Below, piece by piece: positions 8,308 to 15,951 of a stretch of DNA of 64,000 bases. Every line of letters begins with the position of its first letter. Within the stretch, counting starts at the first letter, position 1. Source of the stretch: CADCWN01 sp046328475 (GTDB taxonomy: Bacteria; Chloroflexota; Chloroflexia; Thermomicrobiales; CADCWN01); contig JAXLWN010000012.1 in assembly GCA_046328475.1 (NCBI GenBank), forward strand, positions 62,001-126,000, read 5' to 3'. A program made the position numbers and the translations under genes. Under the pieces are notes generated by a model. It was given only the letters and a program-made list of their open reading frames with translations, had not been told where the DNA came from and searched no databases.

Positions 8308-8332
8308 GTGGGTGGAAGTGGGGACAAGTGGG
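8308..8332 (+). promoter_or_regulatory. MraZ binding box (three GTGGG repeats)
   Basis: GTGGG occurs at 8308, 8318 and 8328, spaced exactly one helical turn apart. This matches the tandem GTGGG operator through which MraZ represses its own dcw operon in Escherichia coli. Confidence 0.8.
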
Positions 8333-8400
8333 GTGAAACCTCGAAAAATCCCGCCAAATCGCCTGCCAAGTGTCCCGACACAATAATCGTACAGGGCAAG

Positions 8401-8829
8401 ATGTTCCTCGGACGCTTCGGTCACAATCTGGACGCGAAGGGGCGGTTGGCGATCCCGGCCAAATTCCGCAGCGCCCTGGCGGAGGGGCTGGTCGTGACGC
8501 GCGGCATCGACCGCTGCCTCACGGTCTACCCGCTGGCGGCGTGGCAGGTATTGGCCGAGAAGGTCAGCGCGCTCTCGATCAGCGACCCCGACGCGCGGCT
8601 GTTGAAGCGGATGGTCTTTGGCGAGGCGGTTGACGAGGAGCTTGATGCGCAGGGGCGGATCGTGCTGCCGCCCGAGTTGCGGCGCTACGCCGGGATCGAC
8701 CGCGAGGCCACCGTGGTGGGGATGAATACCCACCTGGAACTCTGGGACCCGGCGCGCTGGGACGAGTTGACCGCGACGGTCGAAGGCGAGGGCGCGAGCA
8801 TCGCCCAACGCCTCGCGGACCTGATCTGA
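8401..8829 (+). CDS. mraZ: Transcriptional regulator MraZ
   Basis: The 142-aa protein has two SpoVT/AbrB-like swapped-hairpin repeats: FLGRFGHNLDAKGRLAIPAK at the N-terminus and AVDEELDAQGRIVLPPELRR in the second half, each with the D-x-(K/Q)-GR-(L/I) signature. It is the first gene of the division and cell-wall cluster and is expected to bind the GTGGG repeats just upstream. The ATG at 8401 gives the standard N-terminus; the ribosome site (AGGGCAAG) is weak. Its stop overlaps the next start (TGATG). Confidence 0.95.
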   Translation: MFLGRFGHNLDAKGRLAIPAKFRSALAEGLVVTRGIDRCLTVYPLAAWQVLAEKVSALSISDPDARLLKRMVFGEAVDEELDAQGRIVLPPELRRYAGIDREATVVGMNTHLELWDPARWDELTATVEGEGASIAQRLADLI

Positions 8830-9792
8830 TGGCAGAGATAGAGACGATAGTGACACCTACACCCGGCCACATCCGGTGCTGCTGCACGAGGCGTGCGACG
8901 CGCTGGCCCCGCGCGATTGCGGGCGCTATCTCGACGGCACGTTCGGCGGCGGTGGGCATACGCGCGCGATCCTGGCGGCGAGCGCGCCGGGCGAGCAGGT
9001 GCTGGCGCTCGATGCCGATCCGGCGGCGATAGCGCGTGGCGAGCGTCTGCGGGCGGAATTTGGCGGACGACTGGTGGTGCGCGAGAGCAATTTTGCCAAT
9101 CTGGCGCGGGTGGCGCGCGAGGAGGGGTTCGCCCGCTCGACGGCGTGCTGCTCGATCTGGGGCTGTCGTCGTTCCAGCTGGCCGATGCGGGGCGCGGCTT
9201 CTCGTTCGGCGGCGACGGGCCGCTCGACATGCGCTTCGGTCCGTCGGCGGCGGTGTCGGCGGCGGAGATTGTCAATGGCTACGACGAGGAGGCGCTGGCC
9301 GACATCTTCTTTCGCTACGGCGAGGAGCGGTGGTCGCGCCGGATCGCCCGCGCGATTGTGCGCGAGCGGGAGGAACGGCCGATAACGACGACCGCTGCGC
9401 TGGCGGCGCTGGTGGCGCGGGCGGTGCCGCACGGCCCTGACCGCGAGCGGATCCACCCGGCGACGCGGGTCTTCCAGGCGCTGCGGATCGCGGTGAATCG
9501 TGAGTTGGCGGTGCTGGAAGAGGCTTTGAACGGGGCGCTGGCGACGCTGGGGCCGGGTGGGCGGCTGGCGGTGATCGCCTTCCATTCGCTCGAAGACCGG
9601 ATTGTGAAGGAGTTCATGCGGAGCGAGGCGACCGACTGCATCTGCCCGCCGCGCCAGCCGGTCTGCACCTGCGGGCACCGGGCGACGCTGCGGATCGTGG
9701 CGCGCAAGGCGATCCGGGCGGGCGCGGCGGAGGTGGCGGCGAACCCGCGCAGCCGCAGCGCCGTGTTGCGCGTGGCGGAGAAGATTGCATGA
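8829..9792 (+). CDS. rsmH: 16S rRNA (cytosine1402-N4)-methyltransferase RsmH (MraW), frameshifted
   Basis: RsmH methylates C1402 in the ribosomal decoding centre. Family motifs are clear: HPVLLHEACDAL, YLDGTFGGGGHTRAIL (SAM loop), LDGVLLDLGLSSFQLADAGR, GPLDMRF, ATRVFQALRIAVNRELAVLE and VIAFHSLEDRIVKEF. Two one-base breaks are needed: one in 8830-8875, between the ATG and the HPVLLHE motif, and one at the CCC run 9132-9134, where one more C restores PLDGVLLDLG. As these break an essential-type gene in homopolymers, sequence error is likely. It overlaps both neighbours. Confidence 0.9.
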
Positions 9793-10406
9793 GCACGACG
9801 TTCGAGTGGCGCGACGAGATGAGTGGTGCGATGGAACGGCGAGCGCACCGTCGCGCGGTGCCGACCGAACTGGCGGCGACTCGGAGTGAGCCGATTCCGC
9901 TGCGGCGGCAGGACGAGGGGCGCAAGCACGCGCCGGCGACGAATCGCGCGGTGGCGCTGCGGCTGCGGCAGCGGCTTGATCGCGCGCGGCTCGCGGCGGT
10001 GGCGATTGTTGGCCTGAGCGTGCTGGGGATTCTCTACCTGACGCAGATCAGCCACGTGGCGCGCTACGGCTATCTGCTTTCGGACATCCAGCGCGATCAG
10101 GACCGGGTGGCGCGCGAGAATCAACTGCTCGAATATCAGATCGCCGCCGCGCACAACCTGGGCCAGGCCGAGGATCTCGCCGAGAAGAGCTACGGCATGA
10201 AGCCCTACGTGCAACTGACGCCGGTGACGGCGGCGGGTGGGGCGAAGCTGCCACAGACAAAGGGCACACCAGCGGCGCGATACATCACCGTGCAGCGCCC
10301 GGCGACGAGCGCCCCCACGCCGCAGCCAACGGCCGAGCCGGTTGGGCTGATCGATCGCTTGCTGAACCAGTTGGTGGGGATCGGGGAGGCGAGCGCGGGG
10401 CGGTAG
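9789..10406 (+). CDS. ftsL: FtsL-like septum-formation protein
   Basis: The 205-aa protein has a basic, disordered N-terminus, one membrane helix (AAVAIVGLSVLGILYLTQIS) near residue 80, and a short extracytoplasmic leucine-zipper-like coiled coil (DIQRDQDRVARENQLLEYQ). A Pro/Thr tail and a terminal helix (LIDRLLNQLVGIGEA) follow. This is the layout and gene position of FtsL/DivIC proteins, which scaffold FtsW and FtsI at the septum, although sequence in this family is poorly conserved. The ATG overlaps the rsmH stop (ATGA). Confidence 0.75.
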   Translation: MSTTFEWRDEMSGAMERRAHRRAVPTELAATRSEPIPLRRQDEGRKHAPATNRAVALRLRQRLDRARLAAVAIVGLSVLGILYLTQISHVARYGYLLSDIQRDQDRVARENQLLEYQIAAAHNLGQAEDLAEKSYGMKPYVQLTPVTAAGGAKLPQTKGTPAARYITVQRPATSAPTPQPTAEPVGLIDRLLNQLVGIGEASAGR

Positions 10407-10410
10407 CGAG

Positions 10411-10487
10411 AGTTACAAGTTGCAGGTTGGCAGGTTGCAGGTTTCTCGACCCCAACCTGCAACTTGTAACCTGCCAACTTGCAACTT
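10411..10487. repeat. Inverted array of TTGCAGG-type words
   Basis: AGTTACAAGTTGCAGGTTGG is matched by CCAACCTGCAACTTGTAAC 21 bp later, and both arms contain further TTGCAGG/CAACTTG units. It forms a long stem between ftsL and ftsI, ending just before the ftsI ribosome site. Confidence 0.8.
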
Positions 10488-10504
10488 CATGAAGAGGTCG
10501 GATC

Positions 10505-12268
10505 GTGGTTGAAATTCCTCGTCGGCGCGTGATGCTGGTGCTGGTCGCGTTCCTGGTCTTTATGGGGGCGGTCGGTTGGCGGCTGGTCTCCTTCCAGGTG
10601 CTGCGCGGTGCCGATCTGAGCGAGGAGGCGCTCGACGAGCGTTTCGGCGACCGGGTGGTCCCGGCGCAGCGCGGCACGATCTACGACCGGAATGGCGCGA
10701 TTCTCGCCAGCACGATCCCCTCCGACCGGTTGGAGGTCGATCTGACCCAGGTGAAAGCGTCGGAGGACAATACGCTGGCGCGGGTGCTGGCCGCGCCGCT
10801 GATGATGAGCCCGTCCATCATCCTCGATATCCTGACCGGGGCGCGGGAGGCGGATCGCGTCTGGGTGCAGATCAAGACGCGCCTCACGCCCGAGCAGTCG
10901 CAGCAGATTCGCGATCTGAAGCTCTGGTGCATGGAGGACGACTCGCCCTGCCTCTACCTGCAGCCGGAGCCGAAGCGGGTCTATCCGAATGGCGACTTCG
11001 CCTCGCAGTTAATCGGCTTCACCAACTGGGAGTTGCAGGGGGAGTACGGGGTCGAGGCGTCGTATGACGAGCAGATCGGCGGCACGCCGGGGCGGGTGCG
11101 CGCGGAATACGACGTGTTCGGCAACCTGATCGCGATCGGCGATCACAATCTGGAAGCGCCGACCGATGGGCTCGATGTGACGCTGACGATCGACTCGGCG
11201 GTGCAGCGGATGGCCGAGGAGCAGTTGGAGGGGGCGATTCGGTCTGACGGAGCGACTGGTGGCACGGTGATCGTGATGGACGTGCAGACTGGCGCGATCG
11301 TCGCCCTGGCAAACCGCCCCTCGTTCAATCCGAATACCTACGGCGACTACAACCTCGCCGTCTTCAGCAATCCGGCGGTGTCGAGCCTGTATGAACCCGG
11401 CTCGACGATGAAGGTGATCACGATGGCGATCGGGCTGCAGACCGGCGCGGTAAATACCAACTCGATCTTCTACGACAATCCGGGCTACATCCTGATCGAC
11501 AAGGGGGATGGGAGCGGCGGGAAGTACAAGATCACGAACCTCTACGGCGCCTCCTACGGGCAGGAGACGATGAGCGAGATCTTGCAGCATTCCAGCAATC
11601 TCGGCTCTGCCTACATCGCCGGGAAGGTTGGGGCCGACCGCTATTACGACATGCTGCGCCAGTTCGGCATCGGCACGCCGACGGGGATCGACTTGCCGGG
11701 CGAGGAGGCGGGGATCGTCAACTGGTCGTCGAATCCGCAGTGGCGGCCGATCAACCTCTCGACGAATGCGTACGGGCAGGGGATCACGGTTACGCCGATC
11801 CAGATGATTACCGCCGTGGCGGCCGTGGTGAACGGCGGCAAGCTGATGAAGCCCTACGTGGTCAGCCAGTTGAGTCGGGACGGCCAGGTGGTGAAGCGCA
11901 ACGACCCGACAGTGGTGCGCCAGGTGGTGAGCCCGCAGGTGTCGCGCGAGGTCGTCAGCATGATGACCGACGTGGTTGACAACGTGAGCTACCCGTATGT
12001 CGGCATCCCGGGCTATGCGGTTGGCTCGAAGAGTGGCACGGCGCAGATCCCGGCGGCTGGGGGCGGCTATGAGCCGGACGACCAGACGATCGGTTCGCTG
12101 ATCGGCATCGGGCCGTCGGAGAACCCGCGCTTCGCGGTGCTGGTGAAGATCGACCGGCCGAAGGATGCGCTGCTGGGATCGGTGACGTCCGGTCCGCCGG
12201 TGCGACAGTTGCTGATGCAGCTCTTCACGCTCTACGCGATTCCGCCCACGCGCCGCGAAACGCCATAG
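10505..12268 (+). CDS. ftsI: Class B penicillin-binding protein (FtsI/PBP2-type transpeptidase)
   Basis: The 587-aa protein has one N-terminal membrane helix (VMLVLVAFLVFMGAVGWRLV), the pedestal motif RGTIYDRNGAILA, and a C-terminal transpeptidase domain with all three active-site motifs: SxxK in YEPGSTMKVITMA, SxN in QHSSNLGSAYI and KSGTAQIP. It cross-links septal peptidoglycan with FtsW. GTG 10505 is used, with GAAGAGG upstream. There is no PASTA domain at the end, unlike many Actinobacterial and Firmicute relatives. It sits 98 bp after ftsL, across an inverted repeat. Confidence 0.93.
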   Translation: MVEIPRRRVMLVLVAFLVFMGAVGWRLVSFQVLRGADLSEEALDERFGDRVVPAQRGTIYDRNGAILASTIPSDRLEVDLTQVKASEDNTLARVLAAPLMMSPSIILDILTGAREADRVWVQIKTRLTPEQSQQIRDLKLWCMEDDSPCLYLQPEPKRVYPNGDFASQLIGFTNWELQGEYGVEASYDEQIGGTPGRVRAEYDVFGNLIAIGDHNLEAPTDGLDVTLTIDSAVQRMAEEQLEGAIRSDGATGGTVIVMDVQTGAIVALANRPSFNPNTYGDYNLAVFSNPAVSSLYEPGSTMKVITMAIGLQTGAVNTNSIFYDNPGYILIDKGDGSGGKYKITNLYGASYGQETMSEILQHSSNLGSAYIAGKVGADRYYDMLRQFGIGTPTGIDLPGEEAGIVNWSSNPQWRPINLSTNAYGQGITVTPIQMITAVAAVVNGGKLMKPYVVSQLSRDGQVVKRNDPTVVRQVVSPQVSREVVSMMTDVVDNVSYPYVGIPGYAVGSKSGTAQIPAAGGGYEPDDQTIGSLIGIGPSENPRFAVLVKIDRPKDALLGSVTSGPPVRQLLMQLFTLYAIPPTRRETP

Positions 12269-12273
12269 GACGT

Positions 12274-12412
12274 GGGAGAGGGGAGAAGGGTGAAGGGAGA
12301 GGGGTGACAGACGATTCGAACAGAAGCCAAAATTGCCACTGTGTCCCCTGCTGCTGCCTTTGTCTCTAGATCGACCAACCCACTTTCACCCTTTACCCTT
12401 CTCCCCTCTCCC
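12274..12412. repeat. Large inverted repeat in the ftsI-murF gap
   Basis: GGGAGAGGGGAGAAGGGTGA (12274 on) is mirrored by ACCCTTCTCCCCTCTCCC (12395-12412). The remainder of the 236-bp gap has no gene. A long purine/pyrimidine stem of this type could attenuate or process the dcw transcript. Confidence 0.75.
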
Positions 12413-12504
12413 TTCATCCCCCAGCGGTCGTTTTCGCTCGTCCGTTCGCCTTGTCGCACGCTCGCCTGTTCGGAGTACAATAGCCTCTGCCGCGAGGGGG
12501 AGCG

Positions 12505-13929
12505 GTGCGGGATGACGATCCGGGGATGGGCATGATTACGCTGGCAGACGTGCTCGCCGGTACGGGCGGGGCGCTGTATGGGCCGTCCGCTGCGGCCGGG
12601 GCGGGGGGGGAGGTCGCGTTCGCGCGGGTCGGGATCGACTCGCGGAGCGTGGGTCCGGGCGATCTGTTCGTCGCGGTGCGCGGCGAGGTCCAGGATGGGC
12701 ACCGGTTCGTGCCCGACGCGGTGGCGCGCGGCGCGACCGGGGCGCTGGTGGCGCAAGGGCGGGCGGCGGAGTTCGCCGACAGCGGCGCGCTGCTGATCGA
12801 GGTGGACGACACCCTGGCGGCGCTTGGTCGGCTGGGGGCGCACTGGCGGGCGAAGTTTTCGCTACCGGTCGTCGGGATCACCGGCAGCATCGGCAAGTCG
12901 AGCACGAAGGAGCTGGTGTCGGGCGTTCTCGGCACGAAACTGCGCGTCCTCAAGAGTCCCAAGAGCTACAACAACGAGTATGGCTTGCCGCTGAGCGTGC
13001 TGATGATCGACGGCACGACCGATGTGGCCGTGCTGGAGATGGGCACCTACGGTCCCGGCGAACTGGCCTACCTGTCGGGGATCGCCCGGCAGACGATCGC
13101 GGTCGTGACGAACGTGGGGCACACCCACCTGGAGCGGATGGGCTCGCAGGATGGGATCGCGCGGGCGAAGGGTGAACTGGTCGCCGCGCTGCCCGCCGAT
13201 GGCGTTGCGGTGCTGAACGGCGATGACCGGCGCGTGCGCGCGATGGCCGGGCTGACTACGGCGCGGATCTTGCACTATGGCTACGGCGACGATTGCGATC
13301 TGCGGGCGAGCGACCTGGAGGACCACGGGCTCGACGGCCTGAGTTTCACGCTCCACTGGGCGGGCGAATCGCGCCGCCTGGACCGTGCGCCGCTGCTGGG
13401 GGCGCACAGCGTCTACACGGCGCTGGCGGCGGCGGGGACGGCGCTGGCGGTGGGGATGCGCTTCGACGAGGTGATCGAGGCGCTGCTGACGCCGCACGCG
13501 GCGGTGCGACTGCTGGTGATGCCAGGGCCGAACGGCTCGACGATCATCGATGATAGCTACAACGCCGCGCCCGCGTCGGTGCTGGCGGCGCTCGATATCC
13601 TGGCGCGTACGCCCGCCGAGCGGCGGCTGGCGGTGCTGGGGGACATGCTCGAACTGGGCGACTACGAGGACGAGGCGCACCGAATGGTCGGGCGGCGCGT
13701 GGCGGAGGTGGCCGACGCGCTCTTGACAATCGGGCCACGCGCCCGGATCATCGCGGGCGAGGCGGCCCGGTCGGGCGTGACGGCGGATCGGATCGCGACG
13801 TTCGATCGGAAGGACGAGGTTGTCGCGGCACTGTCGAGTGACTTACGCGCGGGCGATGCAGTCTTGATCAAGGGATCGCGCGGGCTGGCTCTGGAGGATG
13901 TGGTCGCTGCGTTGCGGGAGGCACGGTGA
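12505..13929 (+). CDS. murF: UDP-N-acetylmuramoyl-tripeptide--D-alanyl-D-alanine ligase
   Basis: MurF adds D-Ala-D-Ala to the UDP-MurNAc-tripeptide in the cytoplasm. The 474-aa protein shows the N-domain motif GIDSRSVGPGDLFVAVRGE, the ATP loop GITGSIGKSSTKEL, YNNEYGLPLSVL, VTNVGHTHLERMGS and IDDSYNAAPASVLAALDIL. GTG 12505 follows GGGGGAGC; ATG 12526 or 12532 are alternatives. The murE gene that normally precedes murF is absent here. Its stop overlaps the mraY start. Confidence 0.95.
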   Translation: MRDDDPGMGMITLADVLAGTGGALYGPSAAAGAGGEVAFARVGIDSRSVGPGDLFVAVRGEVQDGHRFVPDAVARGATGALVAQGRAAEFADSGALLIEVDDTLAALGRLGAHWRAKFSLPVVGITGSIGKSSTKELVSGVLGTKLRVLKSPKSYNNEYGLPLSVLMIDGTTDVAVLEMGTYGPGELAYLSGIARQTIAVVTNVGHTHLERMGSQDGIARAKGELVAALPADGVAVLNGDDRRVRAMAGLTTARILHYGYGDDCDLRASDLEDHGLDGLSFTLHWAGESRRLDRAPLLGAHSVYTALAAAGTALAVGMRFDEVIEALLTPHAAVRLLVMPGPNGSTIIDDSYNAAPASVLAALDILARTPAERRLAVLGDMLELGDYEDEAHRMVGRRVAEVADALLTIGPRARIIAGEAARSGVTADRIATFDRKDEVVAALSSDLRAGDAVLIKGSRGLALEDVVAALREAR

Positions 13930-15032
13930 TGCATTGGCTGGTGACGCTGCCGCTCGACATCTGGTTCCAGGTGCCCGCCGACCGGCCGAACTGGAACATG
14001 GCCTACTCGCTGACGATCGCCGGGATCGGCTTCATGCTGACGGCGGCCGGTGGCTACTTCATCATCAACTTCCTGAAGCGCAAGGGGATCGGCAAGCACA
14101 TCCGCATCGACGGGCCGCAGGATCACATCAAGACGAAGACCGGCACGCCGACGATGGGCGGGATCATCTTCAATCTCACCGCATTCATCTTGACCTTCGC
14201 CTTCAACCTTTACGATCGCCTCTCGATGCTCCTGCCGCTCGGGATTCTGGTCTTTTGCAGCATCCTCGGTGGCCTGGACGATCTGCTGACGATCACCGCC
14301 CACGATCAGAAGCAGGGCGCGCGGGCGCGCTGGGATCTCGGCTGGCTCGGACGGATCGTCTCGTCCGGCGATCACGGCATGACGGCGCGCTTCAAGTTCG
14401 CCTGGCTCTTCATCTTCAGCTTCATCACGGCGGTCATTCTGTACTGGCCGCTCAAGATGAGCGACATGCTGCTGCCGATCATCGGGCGGGTGGATATCGG
14501 GATTCTCTACATCCCGGTCGCCACGCTCTTCATCGTCGGTTTCTCCAACGCGGTCAACCTGACCGACGGCCTCGACACCCTGGCGGGCGGCACGGGGGCG
14601 ATCGCCTTCGTCTCCTACGGGATCATCGCCTACATCCAGGGGCAGGTCGGCGTGGTGACCTTCTGTTTCATCATGGTCGGCGGGTTGCTCGGCTTCCTCT
14701 GGCACAACGCGCACCCGGCGAAGGTTTTCATGGGGGACACCGGTTCGCTGGCGCTCGGAGCGGCGCTGGCGACCTGCGCCTTCCTGACCGAGCAGTGGGT
14801 GCTGCTGCCGATCGTCGGCTTTGTCTTCGTCGCCGAGGCGGTCTCGGTGATCCTCCAGGTTGGCTACTTCAAGTTGACCGGGGGACGACGCCTCTTCAAG
14901 ATGAGCCCGTTCCACCACCATTTCGAGTTGATCGGCTGGTCGGAGACGCAGGTGACGATGCGCTTCTGGCTGGTGGGGATGATGGCGGGGCTGTTCGGGG
15001 TCGCGCTGGCGCTGCTGTCGGGGCAGGTGTAG
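13929..15032 (+). CDS. mraY: Phospho-N-acetylmuramoyl-pentapeptide transferase
   Basis: MraY makes lipid I from UDP-MurNAc-pentapeptide and undecaprenyl phosphate in the membrane. Signature motifs are GTPTMGGIIFNL, FSNAVNLTDGLDTLAGGTGA, HNAHPAKVFMGDTGSLALGA and MSPFHHHFELIGWSE, spread over about ten hydrophobic helices in 367 residues. A GTG one codon upstream (13926) is an equally possible start; either is coupled to the murF stop. It is the last gene of the first dcw half. The next genes are a toxin-antitoxin pair rather than murD. Confidence 0.96.
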   Translation: MHWLVTLPLDIWFQVPADRPNWNMAYSLTIAGIGFMLTAAGGYFIINFLKRKGIGKHIRIDGPQDHIKTKTGTPTMGGIIFNLTAFILTFAFNLYDRLSMLLPLGILVFCSILGGLDDLLTITAHDQKQGARARWDLGWLGRIVSSGDHGMTARFKFAWLFIFSFITAVILYWPLKMSDMLLPIIGRVDIGILYIPVATLFIVGFSNAVNLTDGLDTLAGGTGAIAFVSYGIIAYIQGQVGVVTFCFIMVGGLLGFLWHNAHPAKVFMGDTGSLALGAALATCAFLTEQWVLLPIVGFVFVAEAVSVILQVGYFKLTGGRRLFKMSPFHHHFELIGWSETQVTMRFWLVGMMAGLFGVALALLSGQV

Positions 15033-15127
15033 AGTTACTACGAAATGCTTGAACAGGTGTAAAGCGATGGGTAATTTGGCAGACTTATGCCAGGGCATTT
15101 CCGATGGTGTTGGTTGGGGGTAAGACG

Positions 15128-15424
15128 ATGGCGGCAACAAATTCATCGCTCGCAGAGACGATGGCCCTGGCACTTCGTTTGTCTCCCCTTGACAAAGTCA
15201 GGCTCTTGGAACAGGTTGCCTCAACGTTGGAGCGTGATATGACGGCGCAGTCCGTCGTGCAAGTGCCTAATGATGGGAAATGGGGACAGCATCTTGTCGC
15301 ACTTCTCAATCAGCTCGATTTGAGCGCTTGGGGATCCGCTGATGATGATCCCGTCGAGTGGGTAAGGAAGCAGCGACATGCTCAGGTACGCGAGCGCCAT
15401 CCTGACTGGGATGGCCAACCGTGA
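15128..15424 (+). CDS. VapB-type antitoxin
   Basis: The 98-aa protein begins MAATNSSLAETMALALRLSP and is followed, with a 4-bp overlap, by a PIN-domain toxin. The N-terminal half (LDKVRLLEQVASTLERDM) is helical, as in many small addiction antitoxins. No clear AbrB or ribbon-helix-helix motif is visible, so the class is set by context. The ATG at 15128 has a GGGGGTAAG ribosome site. Its base composition is distinctly less GC-rich than the dcw genes, suggesting acquisition. Confidence 0.7.
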   Translation: MAATNSSLAETMALALRLSPLDKVRLLEQVASTLERDMTAQSVVQVPNDGKWGQHLVALLNQLDLSAWGSADDDPVEWVRKQRHAQVRERHPDWDGQP

Positions 15425-15762
15425 CCGTTGGCGTCGTTGATACTACGGTCATTATTCACCTGTTCCGGGGCAAATCGGTTGCACATGCCTGGCTCGCGAT
15501 GCAACCTGAGCGACTTGCGTTGACCTCAATCACCTGGCCTGAAGTGATGTACGGGGCACCTGGAAGAGCTGGCCAGGCTGATTGTCGCGCTATTCTTGAG
15601 CAATTTGAACTCCTCCATCTGACGGTAGTTGATCAGGATTGGGCAATGCGAATGCTTGAAACCTACCGCCTCAGCCATGGTATCGGGGTTATGGATTGCC
15701 TGATCGCCTCAGTTTGCCACCGATTGCAGGTGCCTCTCTATACGCATAACCTCCGTGATTGA
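15421..15762 (+). CDS. vapC: VapC-type PIN-domain ribonuclease toxin
   Basis: The 113-aa product has the PIN acidic residues in order: VVDTTVIIHLF at the N-terminus, SITWPEVMYGA (Glu about residue 41), MDCLIASVCH and LYTHNLRD at the end. VapC toxins cut specific RNAs and are blocked by their VapB partner. The GTG start overlaps the antitoxin stop (GTGA). The pair sits between mraY and an opposing ABC exporter, inside an otherwise conserved cell-wall cluster. Confidence 0.88.
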   Translation: MTVGVVDTTVIIHLFRGKSVAHAWLAMQPERLALTSITWPEVMYGAPGRAGQADCRAILEQFELLHLTVVDQDWAMRMLETYRLSHGIGVMDCLIASVCHRLQVPLYTHNLRD

Positions 15763-15951
15763 ATATTCTCCTCGGTAGCTCACTCGCAATTCAGCCCTAT
15801 TAGGGACGAGTTGGCAATTCCGGCCTACGCGCTGCAAGTCTGAGAAGGTCGCGCGGATGGTGATCGTGCGTACGTTGCTTTGTGCTGCGCTTGAAACAGA
15901 CCGGGGCTAGCCATAGTCCTGGCCTGTTACCAACGGCGGACTGCTGCTCCC

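Noticed and set aside
12333..12535. Short plus-strand frames before murF
   Set aside because: They are made of the inverted-repeat sequence and have no ribosome site.
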